Program-made: the position numbers and the translations under genes | Shown: piece after piece, positions 45,829 through 58,651 of the stretch | How positions within the stretch are numbered: the first letter of the stretch is position 1 | How the letters are laid out: each line of letters starts with the position of its first letter | The notes under the pieces: generated by a model | What the model was told of the DNA's origin: nothing | Seen by the model: only the letters and a program-made list of their open reading frames with translations | The model's database searches: none | Origin: Monomorium pharaonis | Lineage: Eukaryota > Arthropoda > Insecta > Hymenoptera > Formicidae | Direction of reading: 5' to 3' | NCBI RefSeq assembly: GCF_013373865.1 | Contig: NC_050475.1 | Coordinates: 11,968,182 to 12,032,181 of the forward strand | Length of the DNA stretch: 64,000 nucleotides

Positions 45829-46472
45829 TGAGTTAAACAGTTTATTGAAGCAAAAAATAAAAAATTGATAATACGACTTACGAAGATGAGCACTGAATGC
45901 GGATTGGAAAATTGCACTTCAGAATTTTACTGCTTCAGTAAGGGATACATAATTTCAAAAAAGCAAACTGCATTGTATCAAGAAAAATTATTGTAATGAG
46001 CCATTATAGTGTAAAATTAGAAACTATCAAATAGAGCAAGTACTTTTGTAGCAAGCGTCGTATCAAACATCAATAACAATTCTGTAATTTATAATACGGG
46101 TCAAAGTAGTTTTAATCTCGAGATTAACTCTGGACGAACTTTACAAATTAAAAGTTCTCAGTACCTCTAGACATTAATTTAATCTTTTTCTTCTATAACA
46201 TAGAGACACAATTCAATTAATTACTGCATCAAAGGGAAAATCGAGTTTTCAAGGCAAATAGAGGTCCACTCCATATCCTCTAGTTTACAGCCCGCGACAA
46301 GATCCATAATTGCTCTGTTTTACATTTTCCCTTTGTTTACGATGCGAAATGAGGTCTGCGATTGAGATTCAAATGGTAAAAATTTTGTTTATAAAACATT
46401 TTTTATTAATAATATTTTAACGGATAATGAACAATGGCTAAAACTTTTTGAGGGTTACTCATAAGAGTAATC
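45829..46472. other. AT-rich spacer
   Basis: Nothing recognisable. Only short blocked frames on both strands. Confidence 0.35.
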
Positions 46473-46476
46473 TTAA

Positions 46477-47370
46477 CCCTCTGCCTTATTTTTCTCCCGA
46501 TTCCTACACACAAGAGTTACGCTAACCCCAAAATTTCGTTGACTTATACCTCCAAATGTATTTCATTAATTTTAACTTCCTTTTTTTTATCGAAAGGAAA
46601 AAAATTTCAGAATTATGATGGTCTTGGCTGAAAAGTCAAAAATATTAAAAGAAAAGAGATTTTTTTAAAAGAATGAGAAAGGAACAAAAAATTTTTGTAA
46701 AAATTTGCCTTTTTTTCAAACGCCCGTATTTATTAGAAAAAAATAGATAAAATAATTAAAATGGTGATCAATGGAAAGGGGAAGAGTTGTACTTTAAGAA
46801 TCTATCGTCAGTTTTTTTATTCTGTTCAAAAAATATATTTATTTTGTAATGTGAATTTAGTAAAAAATGAATGCAATTTAAACACAATAGTAAAAGAAAA
46901 TAGTAATATTTATTTAAAAAACAATTATTAATACACAAAAACATAATTAATACAAAAAATATTTATTATAAAAGATTTTGTTTGTTACAAAAAAAATTTT
47001 TAATTTGTAATGCTACAATTGCAGCATATTTTCGCAAAATGATCGCGACATTGGTAATATATGTAAGTACTGTATGCGTGAATGATACGTAATGAACAAA
47101 AAAATAATTTTTATTTACTCTTCAAATTTTCCATTTTTTGTTACGTTCCTTACACACGGGTTAACTGTAACCCCAACACACATTTTCGATGCTCCTACTT
47201 CTGTTGTTCTCCTACTTGTTTTCAGAACATTGACAACGCCCAAAGAGGAATAAGTAGAGCACAGTTCAAACTCCCCCCCCCCGTCCCACTGTCCTCTTGC
47301 TAAATATTTTTAAGCAGCGGACATTTCAAAATCGACTGGGGTTACCGTAACCCGATGTATAGGCAAAGGA
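46477..47370. mobile_element. piggyBac-like non-autonomous element, 894 bp
   Basis: TTAA at 46473-46476 and 47371-47374 flanks tips CCCTCTGCCT and, inverted, TCCTTTGCCT. Subterminal GTTAC.CTAACCCC motifs occur at both ends in inverted orientation. CCY tips with TTAA duplication are typical of piggyBac. No transposase frame remains. Confidence 0.65.
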
Positions 47371-47374
47371 TTAA

Positions 47375-49399
47375 TAATATGTTAAAGTCAAGGTAATCGA
47401 TGTGGCCACCCTTATTCTGCATTTTTACCATAATTTCTTATTTTTATCGGTTTTTATTAACTTTTTATCACATCAATTTTTCCTATTAAACATTGATGAT
47501 TGCTGTTAAAAGATATCGTGATTCATCACTTCACAAGTACTTTTTGTGATGAAAGTTTCATTAAAACCGACGTCTACGGTGTATGTATTGGGCAATGTTC
47601 CTTGTAAATAAATTTACAAAAGTCATTTCAGAAGCTTTACTTTCCTGTATTTGGTCGAGATTAAATACAATTAAAATTAGTATCCAACTGGTTTCAGCTG
47701 GTTTTGGCCCAAAATACGATTTTCGGCTACATTTCGATTTCGGTCAAAAAAGTGGCCAAACTTTTGACTGACGCCGAAACTATCGGCACATCTCGGAGTA
47801 CTTAGCATATAACATTAGATTATTCAATTTTGATTATTAACAAATAATGTAAACAAAATTCTAAGTCATATTACTGTCAGTCACATTAACCTATTGACAA
47901 ATATTATTACTTATTACTGAGAAATTATTCCAAAATATTTATATTCCGTTAATTATGTCTGAGAATGAATTTAAAAAAAATAAATTTTGTTTAAAGAAAT
48001 TAATTTTTAAAAGAGTTTATGTTGTTTTATTTTTCGAAGAATATTTCATTTTTATTTAGTAAGATGTTATGTAACTGTAAAAGTTTTAATTTCATTAGTA
48101 AATAATTAATATGTTTTATTAATATGCATTTTGTTCCGTAATTGAATTATTAATTTTGTATGACTAACAATAAGTTAAAGAAGTTTCGGTTTCGGTTTCG
48201 GCCAAAATTGACTTGAAAACCGAAATTCAGTTTCAATTTCTGTGACAAAACCTAGTTTCGGTCAGACACTAATTAAAATTAGTATTAAATAGGAATATGC
48301 CGAATAGTAAATTTACCGAATTATTTTACAATTAACAATATATATATATATATAAAATTAACCTCTACCATGTAAACAGGGAGTCGTTTATGTCCGGCTA
48401 AAATAAATTATTTTCAGTATCTTAGAAATTGGGGGAAACTTCTTCGGGCTAAGCTGAAAATAATTGTATTCAAGTAAAGTACTCACTCCCCAAGTTTTGG
48501 CAGCTCAGTTTGCATATATGCACTATTGCAGCAGGTAGTTGAAATTCCGTCTGGACGTAAACAACCCAAGTTTACAGTTTACGTATACCAAGTATCTAAG
48601 TTCTTTTATTTTCTGACATTTTTTTAAAGTTCTAATATTTATTATTAGAAAATAAATTTTAGAACAAAATTTTTAATATAAACACATTTTCATTTAGAAG
48701 TAAAGATGGAATAGCGCTCAATCAGTGATGTGCAACGTATTATAAAAAACATAATTAGGGAAAAATAAATATAACTATTTTTAAGTTTTTAAAAATAAAA
48801 TTTCATTAAAATTAAAAGTACTCTTTTTCTTGTAAAATACTTAAGTAAAATTCTTAAGCTCTAATTTTCCTTTTTTTTTTAAATTCAATAATTTGTCCCA
48901 AAGTTACAATTTTTTTTAACGAGATAGTACGTTTTCACGTTTTACTTTATTTACATAAACAAATTACTTAAACATATTATTTTTCACTAATTTGTTCAAA
49001 GAATTTACAAAATAAAAAAGTTACTTAAGTTATAAAAATTTTTTCAGATTTTTAAACCCTTTAATCTATAATTTAATGCACTGAACTAAAACGACCCCCA
49101 TTTTACACGATTAAGGTGCTGAAAAAAACGTTTGCACGGTACGAGTTAATGCGTGCGCGCGTGTGTGTGCGTACGTGTATATATTATAGCAAAATTAAGA
49201 ATAAAAATAAAAATTAAAATAAAAACCTATTCATTGTACTTGTAAAATTTTTCGTATAGAAAAAACAAAATAATAATTTCCAGTTAACATGTACATATTT
49301 ATTCACTATAACTACACCTTCAAAAATTAAAAATTTGCGGTAAACGTTACGGCCAATATTTTTGATGAATCATTGAGTCTTGAAATACAACATAAAAAA
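47375..49399. other. AT-rich stretch with small repeats
   Basis: Tandem TTTCGG words occur at 48185-48205 and inverted CCGAAA/TTTCGG words at 47700-47780, perhaps a decayed small element. A (TA)n run is near 48340. No gene is supported. The frame at 47583-47771 has no domain. Confidence 0.35.
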
Positions 49400-50646
49400 T
49401 GATTAATAAATTTAATCAATCTTAGCATACCTGAGGAAATAAAACTTCTCCTATTACAACTAGGAGAAGAACCTACTAATTTTCAAAAATATGAAAGTAA
49501 AATTTTAGAATTAATCAAAAGTCTAGAAAGAAACTTAACAAAAGGTATGACAATAATATTATTTCTTCCATCAGAAATAAACTCATACAAATAATCAACA
49601 GATTTTATAAAAGAAACTCGGAATACAACATCACAGACAAATTATTATCCCAAAGGTTATCCAATATGGAACATTTTATTTTAAAAATACCCTAACATTA
49701 TTATCATAAAAAGTAGATAAAGATAGTATCACAGCAATATTAGATAAACATAATTACACTGCAAAAATGAAATCAATAGTCAAATTCTAGCATTTATTCT
49801 CTAATAAACAAAGATTGATGTAATAGCATAACAAAAAAGAATAAGATTTACTAGCCAGATAAAAAAGAAAAATTTTAATAGATAATTCGACACGTAAAAC
49901 ATTTCTAATAAGAAATGGCATCCTACCCAAGTATTACAGATTACTCAGTGCCGGTCCTGGCGGAGGGCAAACGCGTACCCCGCATGCGGGCGTCCGGTTT
50001 AAGAAGGCGGCCGAAAGCTGCCCTTGGAGTCTTAATGTTTTATAAAAATTAAGAAACAAAATCTCCCAATTTGTAAAACGATAATAATGTGTAAAAATAA
50101 TTACAACACACCCCACATAATGTGAAAAAATAATTAATAGAATATCAAAGAATAAATAATTCCAATAAAAAGTATAGATTAATTTTAATAAGAGCATTCT
50201 ATCTCATCAGTTTGCCCAATAAATAATATAGAATCTATATACATAAAAAAACTATAGAATCTATATACATAAAAAAAATCTATATTACAGATTAAAATCT
50301 CAAACAAAATCTATACTACAACTGGGCAAACAATTGTTTTTTTATGCAGTGATACCGGAGATTTTCCGATAGCGAAGATTCAAATAGCAGCCGCAAACAG
50401 TAAAACAGCACTCTTGGCGATGTCAAGTAAAGTTCCTATAAGAAGAGTTAGATCAATCCGTCGCCATATACAACCAAATTTACATTGATTACTCTGATTT
50501 TATCATCTTTAGGTCTAGGTTGGTGACATGCCGTGTGAAGTGCGAACACATGTACAGTGCACGGTGTTTTGTTATGGTAAATTAAATTATATATCAATAT
50601 CATGTCTATTAATTAAATTATTTATTTAATAACTTATATATACATA

Positions 50647-51034
50647 CAGGGTGCCCCAACGCACATGGGTCAATGCTCGTAAAAAGGTAAAAGGGATCGA
50701 GATGAACATAAAAGTCCAGTATTATCTTGGGTTAAGTCTCGGGTTAGGTCCACCAATAATCGAGGTATTAATTTTTCAAATTATGCGAATAAAAGCGCCG
50801 AGGAAAGAGCTCGATCCGCTCGAGCCATAACAGAAAAAATCTATTGTAAATGTATGATAAGCTTTTATCATTTACTGTTCACAATTACGATAAAAATGAA
50901 TTAGATTATTTGCAGATTCCACACGTTAATATCTCGATTATTTGCAGACCTAACCCAATATTGGACAATATTGGATGTTTATCTCGATCCCTTTTACCTT
51001 TTTACGAGCATTGACTCACGTGCGTTGGGACACC

Positions 51035-51037
<3 letters not shown>
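50647..51037. mobile_element. 391-bp MITE inside the hAT element
   Basis: About 65-bp inverted ends starting CAGGGTGCCCCAACGCAC, with TA duplications at 50645-50646 and 51038-51039, as in Tc1/mariner MITEs. A (TA)n run follows at 51038-51074. Confidence 0.85.
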
Positions 51038-51080
<43 letters not shown>

Positions 51081-51348
51081 TTTTGATCTTAATTATTATT
51101 TCGTTTTACAAATATTATGTTTAAAATTCGCGGTTGTTTGGCTAAAACATATGGCGGATGGAGGCAACGGATCAAAAATTGTCACCATATTGACCTAACT
51201 CTTCTTAGACCAAAGACAGAGAACGAGACGTAGTCGTAGTTGTAGAGTAAGACAGAGAAAAACACAAGTCGTACATATGACTATTCTATAGCCTATTACG
51301 ACGTGTACGGCTTACGTTTTTCTCTGTCAAAAGTAAAGTCTAGTCTCT

Positions 51349-51915
51349 TACGAAAGTAAAGCTGATTCAGTTGAAGATCCTAAACAGCACTTTAAAATAC
51401 ATTTTTATTTTACCATTTTAGATCACATAAGCAATTCTCTTGGTCAAAGGTTTAAATTAATGAATGAATGTAAATCTTTATTTAGCTTTTTATATAATTT
51501 TAAAGAAATGGATAATGACGCCTTAATGAAATCATATATGGATCTGACATATATCATATATCATGAAATAGTGTCGTATCGGAAAATTTTTCCTGACGCA
51601 TTATTATCAAATAATCCCCTTCATATTTTACAAAAGATCACAGATGCTGATTTAATGTCTTGTTTCCCAAATTTTACCATTGCTCTAAGAATTTTTTTAA
51701 CACTGCCAGTTTCCGTTGCGTCTAGCGAGAAAAGTTTCTCAAAACTAAAAACAATTAAAAATTATCTGTGATCTACGATATCCCAGGAAAAACTAACAAT
51801 AAGTAATCTTGCACTTATTTCTATTGAACATGAAATGTCAGAAAATATAGACTTATCAAAAATAATAGACGAATTCGCATCTCTAAAAGCCAGAAGAATT
51901 ATTTTGAAAACGTAG
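51349..51915 (+). pseudogene. hAT transposase C-terminal fragment
   Basis: The frame reads through LDHISNSLGQRFKLMNECK and LTYIIYHEIVSYRKIFPDAL to FLTLPVSVASSEKSFSKLK, the hAT C-terminal dimerisation motif (LPVSVASSERSFSKLK), as in zinc-finger MYM-type/hAT proteins. A TGA at 51769-51771 interrupts it, then SQEKLTISNLALISIEHE continues to a TAG at 51913. No N-terminal BED finger or RNase H core was found. Confidence 0.8.
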
Positions 51916-52874
51916 GTAAACACTTATTTTGTTTATATAGTTATTATATAGTTTATATTGTTTATATAATTATTTAATTTTAAAATATTTTAAAAAATAT
52001 ATATTTTAATATATCTTAAAATTATTTTGTTTTTTCTTCTTTCTAGATAATTATTGAAATAAAATGCATAACACATATTTTACAAGTAAAATTATTTGTT
52101 CATCCTATCCTATATGAAGTATGAGTATTTTTGTATTTTCTAAAATTTTAATGGAATAATGCGGAGCGGCAAAAAATAGGTTTGCACACGGGCGGCCAAG
52201 AACCGGCCTTGAGATTACTGAAAATACACACAATCCAGGTTTCCCTCAGAATAGTAATTTTCTACATCAGCAGTCCTCTTTAATCTCTTATCAATTTTCT
52301 TATATAGTATTTATTATAATTATATAATTATATAAATAATATAATTATATAAAAGCATATCCAAAGCTGAGAGTTACATAAGCAATAGTTTTCATTAGCC
52401 AACAACTCAATGAAATAAATCTTAATAGTGGCTTTCAGTTAATGTCTTTCAATGTCGTCTCTACACTACTAATATCTTTAGAACTGGTTCATAAGAGCAT
52501 TACTATAGATGAATTAGATCTCTCTAAATAATGCTATCCCACTCAAAGAATTTTTAATCGCAACACAATTATTTTAAATTGAAGTTTTTTTTAATGTAAC
52601 AAGTACTATAAACAAATATTTGATACTTTGATGGGTTCCCCATTGACTCCTATAATTTCTGACCTTGTCCTCCAAGATATTGAGGATAAAGTTATTAATA
52701 AAATCTATCATTTAAATTAAATTATCAATGTACTACAGATTGTAGATATTATTTTAATTGCTCCCACAAATTCAATTCAATTCTTGACATTTTCAAATCC
52801 TTTCAAACAGATTTAAATTTACCATAGAAACTAACATAGATATTGCATCAATTTTTTGGACCTTGCTTTATTAA

Positions 52875-53158
52875 CCCTAGCCTGATACATTTCAGTGGAA
52901 TTTTATAACCAATACCCTGGGGTCTGTTGGGACCCCAACAAACAAAAATGCTTGCTGCAAAGAAGATATTGACAGTAATGACTTGAAATAATTACAGATT
53001 ACCTTTCAGACATTTTACTTTGAAATGAAATAATTGTTTTAATTAAAATTTGATTCTGAGTATGTAAAAAAGTGTTTACGAGTTTCGTTAATTTTCGATA
53101 GTTAATTAAAAGTTAAATTCAGTTGGAATCAGATTGACCTCATAGTACCGAATAAGGG
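52875..53158. mobile_element. TTAA-flanked MITE, 284 bp
   Basis: TTAA at 52871-52874 and 53159-53162. Tips CCCTAGCC and, inverted, CCCTTATT. It splits the Penelope RT from its connector. piggyBac-like by its ends. Confidence 0.6.
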
Positions 53159-53346
53159 TTAATTTTAAACAATGGCAAGATTATATGTAACTAGTTCCAA
53201 AAGAAAAACTTCTGTAGCAGATATCTAAACTATCTTTCACACCATCCAATCTTACACAAGAGATACATTATTATAGGCTTAACAGACATTTCTATTTATC
53301 CCATCCCATGTTCTTTAAAAAAAATTTAAACTTAATCATTAAGATA

Positions 53347-54260
53347 GAGGAAAGGCACTGAATTTGAAACATCAACTTCGTTTATGGACTATATTTCTTA
53401 AATAATGATTAGAAAAACACTTTTAAAAATACTAATTTAAATTAGAAAGTATCTTCTATCAAATAATATAGTAATTTTTATAATACTGTTTCATATATTT
53501 TAAATAAATATTGTTTTTGTGATATATGTTAAAAAGAGCATCTGACGAAATGGGCGCCTAATTTGGAACTTGTATACGATTGAAGTATTAATGTTACATT
53601 TTATTGATTTATGCATCTTACCTAAATTACATAATCCTATAAACTATCTTATTCCGTTAGGTTGGCCTAAAAAGTATTTTTTTAACAGGCACGATTTTTT
53701 CGACTTGTCTATTATGTTTCGTGAAATCTCGCCTCGAAATGTTTAGGTTATTATACATAGATATTATATATTAAAGTTACGATCATGGCGTAGCTATTAG
53801 GTATTATATATTAAAGTTACAATCACAGCGTAGTAACAGTTATCATTACTAGATCTCTGATCTCACGGAGTGTTCCAATTTACGCATACACGATTTTATG
53901 TTTACAACTGCATTACAAAATAAATAAAAAAAAAAGAAAAATAAATAAAGAAAAGAAAAATAAACAGTTTTAAGAAACTACAAACATTTAAAATGATGAC
54001 AATGTTATTGATAATATACTCACTATTGTTTAAACTGTGTAATTTGCATAAGAAAGTTGTGCAAGTAAACTCTTACTTTTGATGATTTCGTTTTTAGCAA
54101 ATTTTATATAGAAAAAGAATGTATAAAATATGAGTTTTTATTTCTTTAATTAACCAAGCAAATCATGTTTTTATCAGTATTCGTACAGTGCGATATTTAG
54201 TTTCTGAGAAATAAGAGGGTTTCAATTTAGGAAACTGTTCCAAATTCGGTGCCTTTCCTC
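53347..54260. mobile_element. Element with GAGGAAAGGCAC termini, 914 bp
   Basis: TA at 53345-53346 and 54261-54262. Inverted ends share GAGGAAAGGCAC.GAATTTG.AAC. Inside are a 45-bp tandem duplication (about 53763-53850) and a GTTGGCCTAAAAAGTATTTT block reminiscent of mariner tips. Confidence 0.65.
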
Positions 54261-54271
54261 TACTAATTGTA

Positions 54272-54452
54272 CAGGGTGTTTCTTAATGGCTGTTCCAACT
54301 TTTTACCATGTGAGATGGACCACCGACTATAACTTTAGTACACACATGTACAATATATGTAAGTGCACAGGCTGTACATATGTGTAAGATTATGGTCGAT
54401 AATCCCATCTCCCATAGTAAAAAGTTAAAACAATCATTAAAAAACACCCTGT
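54272..54452. mobile_element. 181-bp MITE with TA duplications
   Basis: Inverted ends CAGGGTGTTTCTTAATG..TGTT with TA at both flanks. Its tips resemble those of the MITE inside the hAT element (CAGGGTG). Confidence 0.8.
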
Positions 54453-54509
54453 ATGTATCAATAATTGTTATCCATTACCATTCATCTTTTCATTCATTGA
54501 CAGACTTAA

Positions 54510-54786
54510 CCCTCAAATGGCACACATAAAAAAATCGTTATTTATGCACACATGGGTTTCCCTAACTCTGTTGTTTTTATTTAAATATCTCTGGTTCAAA
54601 TGCATCAATTTTGAACCATTTTTTCAATTAATAGTTTGAAATCTAAAGAAAAAAAATTTCAGTTAAAAAGCCAAAAAAGTTATAGCACAAGAGATATTTT
54701 GCAAAAACCAAAAATAGATTAGTTGAAATGCCACAACTTCAAAAATTTATCTGGGTTACGCTAACTCAGTGTGCGCCGTTTGAAGC
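54510..54786. mobile_element. TTAA-flanked MITE, 277 bp
   Basis: TTAA at 54506-54509 and 54787-54790. Tips CCCTCAAATGGCACACA and, inverted, GCTTCAAACGGCGCACAC. piggyBac-like. It contains the 95-bp block repeated at 55617-55711. Confidence 0.7.
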
Positions 54787-55616
54787 TTAAATGCCTTTTT
54801 AATAGTAATAACACTATCACCAATCACAAAATAAATTCTCAAATGTCTAATAATACTTTTTCATCATATCATTTGTGGAAACAATCGCTTAAGATTTCAT
54901 ATTTATTGCCAGAAGCTTAGATTATAAAATAGCCTGCTAATAACAGCTTTAAACAATTTATTAAAAATGGCAAAGATAAATCAGACCTTGTGTCTTACTA
55001 TAAAGTGTCTTTATAAAGTTTCTTGCCATGACTGCAAGGCTTCTTATGTGGGTCAGATTAAAAGACAGCTGAACACAAGAATCAAAGAACATTAAAACGA
55101 ATATTAAGAAAAAAAGTGAGTCACTGTCTGTCATCTTCAATCATAAATTACACATATCACATAAATTTAACTGGGAACATAATAAAATCTTAGATAACAA
55201 ACCTTCCTACTACAAACGGTTTATTTCAGAAATGTTACATATTAAATAACAAAAAAACAAATTTAAATAAACAAAGTAAGAATTATCACTATCTGATGCA
55301 TACCTACAAGTTTTCAATTTATTTCCATAATTATAGCTTTATTATCTATCATTAGCATCAATCCTCTCTGTCCCTGTTTTCGTTTATTCTCTCCCTTTTC
55401 TTCATTTCTCTCACCATTACTTTTTTTGCTTCAACACTTTTATTGTTCATATTACTTTCACATTAGATACTGGCAAGTACATTTGTATTTTACTTATTTG
55501 TCTCTTTTCGTTTATTTGGCTTTAGATCTTTCTCGAAACTACTGAAAATTGACTTATACAAGTATGTATACATTTTTGTCTTTTTTTCATTTCCTTGTTT
55601 CATTGTAAAATGTAAT

Positions 55617-55711
55617 TTTCAGTTAAAAAGCCAAAAAAGTTATAGCACAAGAGATATTTTGCAAAAACCAAAAATAGATTAGTTGAAATGCCACAACTTC
55701 AAAAATTTATC
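55617..55711 (+). repeat. Exact 95-bp copy of a block inside a MITE
   Basis: Bases 54657-54751 recur without difference exactly 960 bp downstream, with no flanking MITE ends. Confidence 0.95.
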
Positions 55712-55881
55712 ATCTATAAAACATATTGTTAAGTAAATTATTCGTAATTACTGTCCATAATCATGTATAACAAGAAACAAAATACATTACAAAATCCATG
55801 TACATAATCTCAAAAAATCAATAATTTTAAGAAATTAATAATTAATAATTTTAATTAATAATTTTATTAATTAAGAAAAAA

Positions 55882-56078
55882 TAGCCTATCGCTGAATACC
55901 GGCAAGCGCGCGGCAGCGCGAGACAAGCTCGCTCAGCGAGACGCGCATCCGCGGTTGCTAGGAAGTTTACAAGCTTCCTAGCGACTGCAAACGCGTGTCT
56001 CGCTGAACGGTCTTATCTTATCTCGCGTTGAGCAATCTTATCGTGTCGCACGCTTGCCGGTATTCGGCGGTAGGCTAG
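55882..56078. repeat. CG-rich palindromic MITE, about 197 bp
   Basis: Inverted arms share GAATACCGGCAAGCG and GCTAGGAAG...CTTCCTAG at the centre. It is far more CpG-rich than its surroundings. Confidence 0.8.
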
Positions 56079-56089
56079 GCAAAATGGCT

Positions 56090-57379
56090 AATTAACTATT
56101 GCGACAATTGCAAAATGGTAGAGACTTTTCTACTCAGTTAGGTCCGTTCTACCTTTATGCAAGCGCTATGTTGAAAATTTTCAGACTCCTTATACATGTA
56201 ATCTGTGCATTATATTCTGTTATATACACATTATTGAAAATAATCTAATAACAGATCAAAACATTAATTTTTGTTATACAAAGTAATATTAATTTCTACA
56301 CGAAGATCTTATGGTAGCTCATGGGTCTCTTTATTTGTTCAATATTTGATATTTTATCATTAGAGTTTTTAATACTATATTTGTTTTAAAATTAATATCA
56401 TTCAATTTAACAAATCAAATACAACAAAAATGCATTTTCAGCTCTTTTTTTGTGAAATAATTAATTAAAACATATATCAAAATCGTCAAAAAAATTACTG
56501 TGGATTTGTGGATTTACACTTCTGCCTACAATTTACAAGTTTTTCGTTGAATATTATATTTTTAAAACTGTTATTTTCGGATTTAACAGATTGAAACTAT
56601 CGAACATTATGAATCACTTGCTACTTTGGAAATAAAAAATTGGCACTTTTTATATTGTCTCTTTTAGATTAACTTTAAATGAATTTAGATTGAACTTCAA
56701 ATGTTAAATATTCTGATTAACAAAACAAAAAAAGTTTACATATAAATTCAAATAAATTTATGTATTTGGGCAATCAAAGTTAATATAACAATTGTAAATT
56801 TATGAATTTTTTAAAATGTCTTTGTAATTTTGTATTTTATATAATTTTTTGAATATTTTTTCTAGAATTTTTATACAAATTAGAATTATTTTAAAAGTAA
56901 TAAAATTCTACAATTTTAAAGAATTTTTAATCATAATTTTATCAATATGAAGTATGTTAACACTTCGAATATTTCTCATTCCACAATTTCTGAAAAAACC
57001 TTATAAAATTAGAAAAGATTTAAGACTTTGATTATACAATTCCAGTTAAATTTATTTAAATTTAAAAACTATAAGGTACTTAGGTTTACTTTTTTTTAAT
57101 AATCAATAAAAAAATTTTGATTGTGAATGTCTACTGACTCATACAATAGATATGATCACATTTTGCTGCAGATAAATGTAGTTTTAAATAAAATTTCAAC
57201 GAGTAAATAAATTCAAATAAAATTTTGTGGGCAATAATTAATTTCATTATATTTTAGTATATAAAACTTTTGATTTAACTTGTAATGTTATTGCCTTATC
57301 AAGTTTACAAATAAACTACAAAACGCGATTTTACACAAATCAAAAATAACTTTTAAACTTAATGGGCACAGTTCTCTTA
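56090..57379. other. AT-rich intronic sequence
   Basis: I see no exon, repeat or element with confidence. Confidence 0.35.
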
Positions 57380-57591
57380 TGCTAGCGCTACACTATGCGC
57401 GTATTCGCGATTCGTACGATTCGTAATTCGTAATTCGCGATTTATCTGACGTTCATAAATAGTGTGGTGAGGAAATTCGTTGATTCATCATGCGCGATTT
57501 GTCATTCGCACTGATTCGCTGGTCGAGTGGTCAGATAAATCGCAAATTATGAATTACGAATCGCGAATATGCGCATAGTGTGGCGCTAGCA
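57380..57591. mobile_element. 212-bp palindromic MITE
   Basis: Inverted ends TGCTAGCGC.ACACTATGCGC.TATTCGCGATTCGTA match across about 70 bp. The interior is built of ATTCG/CGAAT words. Confidence 0.8.
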
Positions 57592-58640
57592 TTAGTAAAA
57601 AAAAAAAATTGTGCTTAAATTTTACCCAGGTATTCAAATATAATAATAGAAAAATTTCTTAAATGTTTATATTTTTGATCATGCTCTATTGTAAAATGTG
57701 ACAGCTATATTCTTAATATTTGTTCAAAAATCATCACAAGTGGAAAATATAAAATATTCTTAAATACTGAGAAATTTAATACTATAAATATCTCAATTAA
57801 TACTATAAATATTTTGTAAAATATTTAATATTATAAGTATTAAATATTTAATATTTAATAGAATAATAATAATTAATATATTTAATATGAAGAAGTAACC
57901 ATTAATATGAAAATTTTATATACCAGAGATACTTGTTTTGATATTATAATTCATTAAAAATAAGATATGACATAGATATTAAAAATATTTCTCAAATTAT
58001 TACATTTTAAATAACAATTTTTCACTGTGTAATTTTATAATTAAAATTTTTTTCAGTTTTTTTACAAGAATCAAAAAATTGTTCAAAAGTTTAAAAAAGT
58101 TTTTATAGAATATGCTTTTTATAAAAGAAAACTTATAAAATATATTTTTATAGAATTCTTTATAAATGCAAATTTTGAAATATTCTAATATTTTTAAAAT
58201 TTTTTATTCTAATTTCTAAAGAAAACTTAAAAAATCTGAAAAAATTTAAATGTTTGTTTGGTAATCTTTATAAATTCAAAGTAAAAAATTCTTAAAATAT
58301 TATAAACTGTTAAATGTACAAATAGTCTACATTTTAAAATAAAATTTAAGTTATTATCAAAACATTAATATTGTTTAATTATGAAAGTAATCCCGTATTA
58401 TTTTTCAGTATTTTACAATCTTTCAGATAAATTCTAAATTTTAGTTTAAAATATTAAAACACAGGAAAAAATAAGAATTACTCATATTACTACTTTCATC
58501 AATGCACACTATACTGGCATATTTAGACAATAAATTTTAGATTTAATTATAAAAAAATCATTATTTGCACATCTAACACTATAAAAACTTTTTTGCCAAA
58601 AATATTTGCTTTAATACTAATTAAAATTAAAATTTAAAAA
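57592..58640. other. AT-rich intronic sequence next to exon 1
   Basis: Very AT-rich with repeated AATATTTAATATT words. Nothing coding. Confidence 0.4.
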
Positions 58641-58651
58641 TGAGGGCATAC

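Larger units (their letters stand above)
49946..52211 (+). mobile_element. hAT DNA transposon, degenerate
   Basis: Flanked by an exact 8-bp duplication AGATTACT (49938-49945 and 52212-52219), the hAT hallmark. Tips are CAGTGCCGGTCC and, inverted, CAAGGCCGGTTC. The 3' part encodes the hAT dimerisation domain. The 5' part of the transposase is missing or decayed, and a MITE lies inside. Confidence 0.9.
49400..55320 (+). mobile_element. Penelope-like element broken by five insertions
   Basis: Joined in order the fragments give a full Penelope-like order. N-terminal region 49405-49945 (IPEEIKLLLLQLGEE, DKDSITAILDKHNYTAKMKS, RNGILPKYYRLLKIHNPGFP across the hAT site). RT fingers/palm 52220-52870 (TLMGSPLTPIISDLVLQDIE, DIILIAPTNS). 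Connector 53163-53344. Then 54870-55300 with NSFKQFIKNGKDKSDLVSYY and the GIY-YIG endonuclease ASYVGQIKRQLNTRIKEH. Insertions: hAT 49946-52211 and MITEs at 52875, 53347, 54272 and 54510. Multiple stops, so inactive. Confidence 0.8.

Noticed and set aside
47583..47771. 62-codon ORF with pairs of Gly-Pro
   Set aside because: No domain, and it overlaps a decayed TTTCGG-rich repeat.
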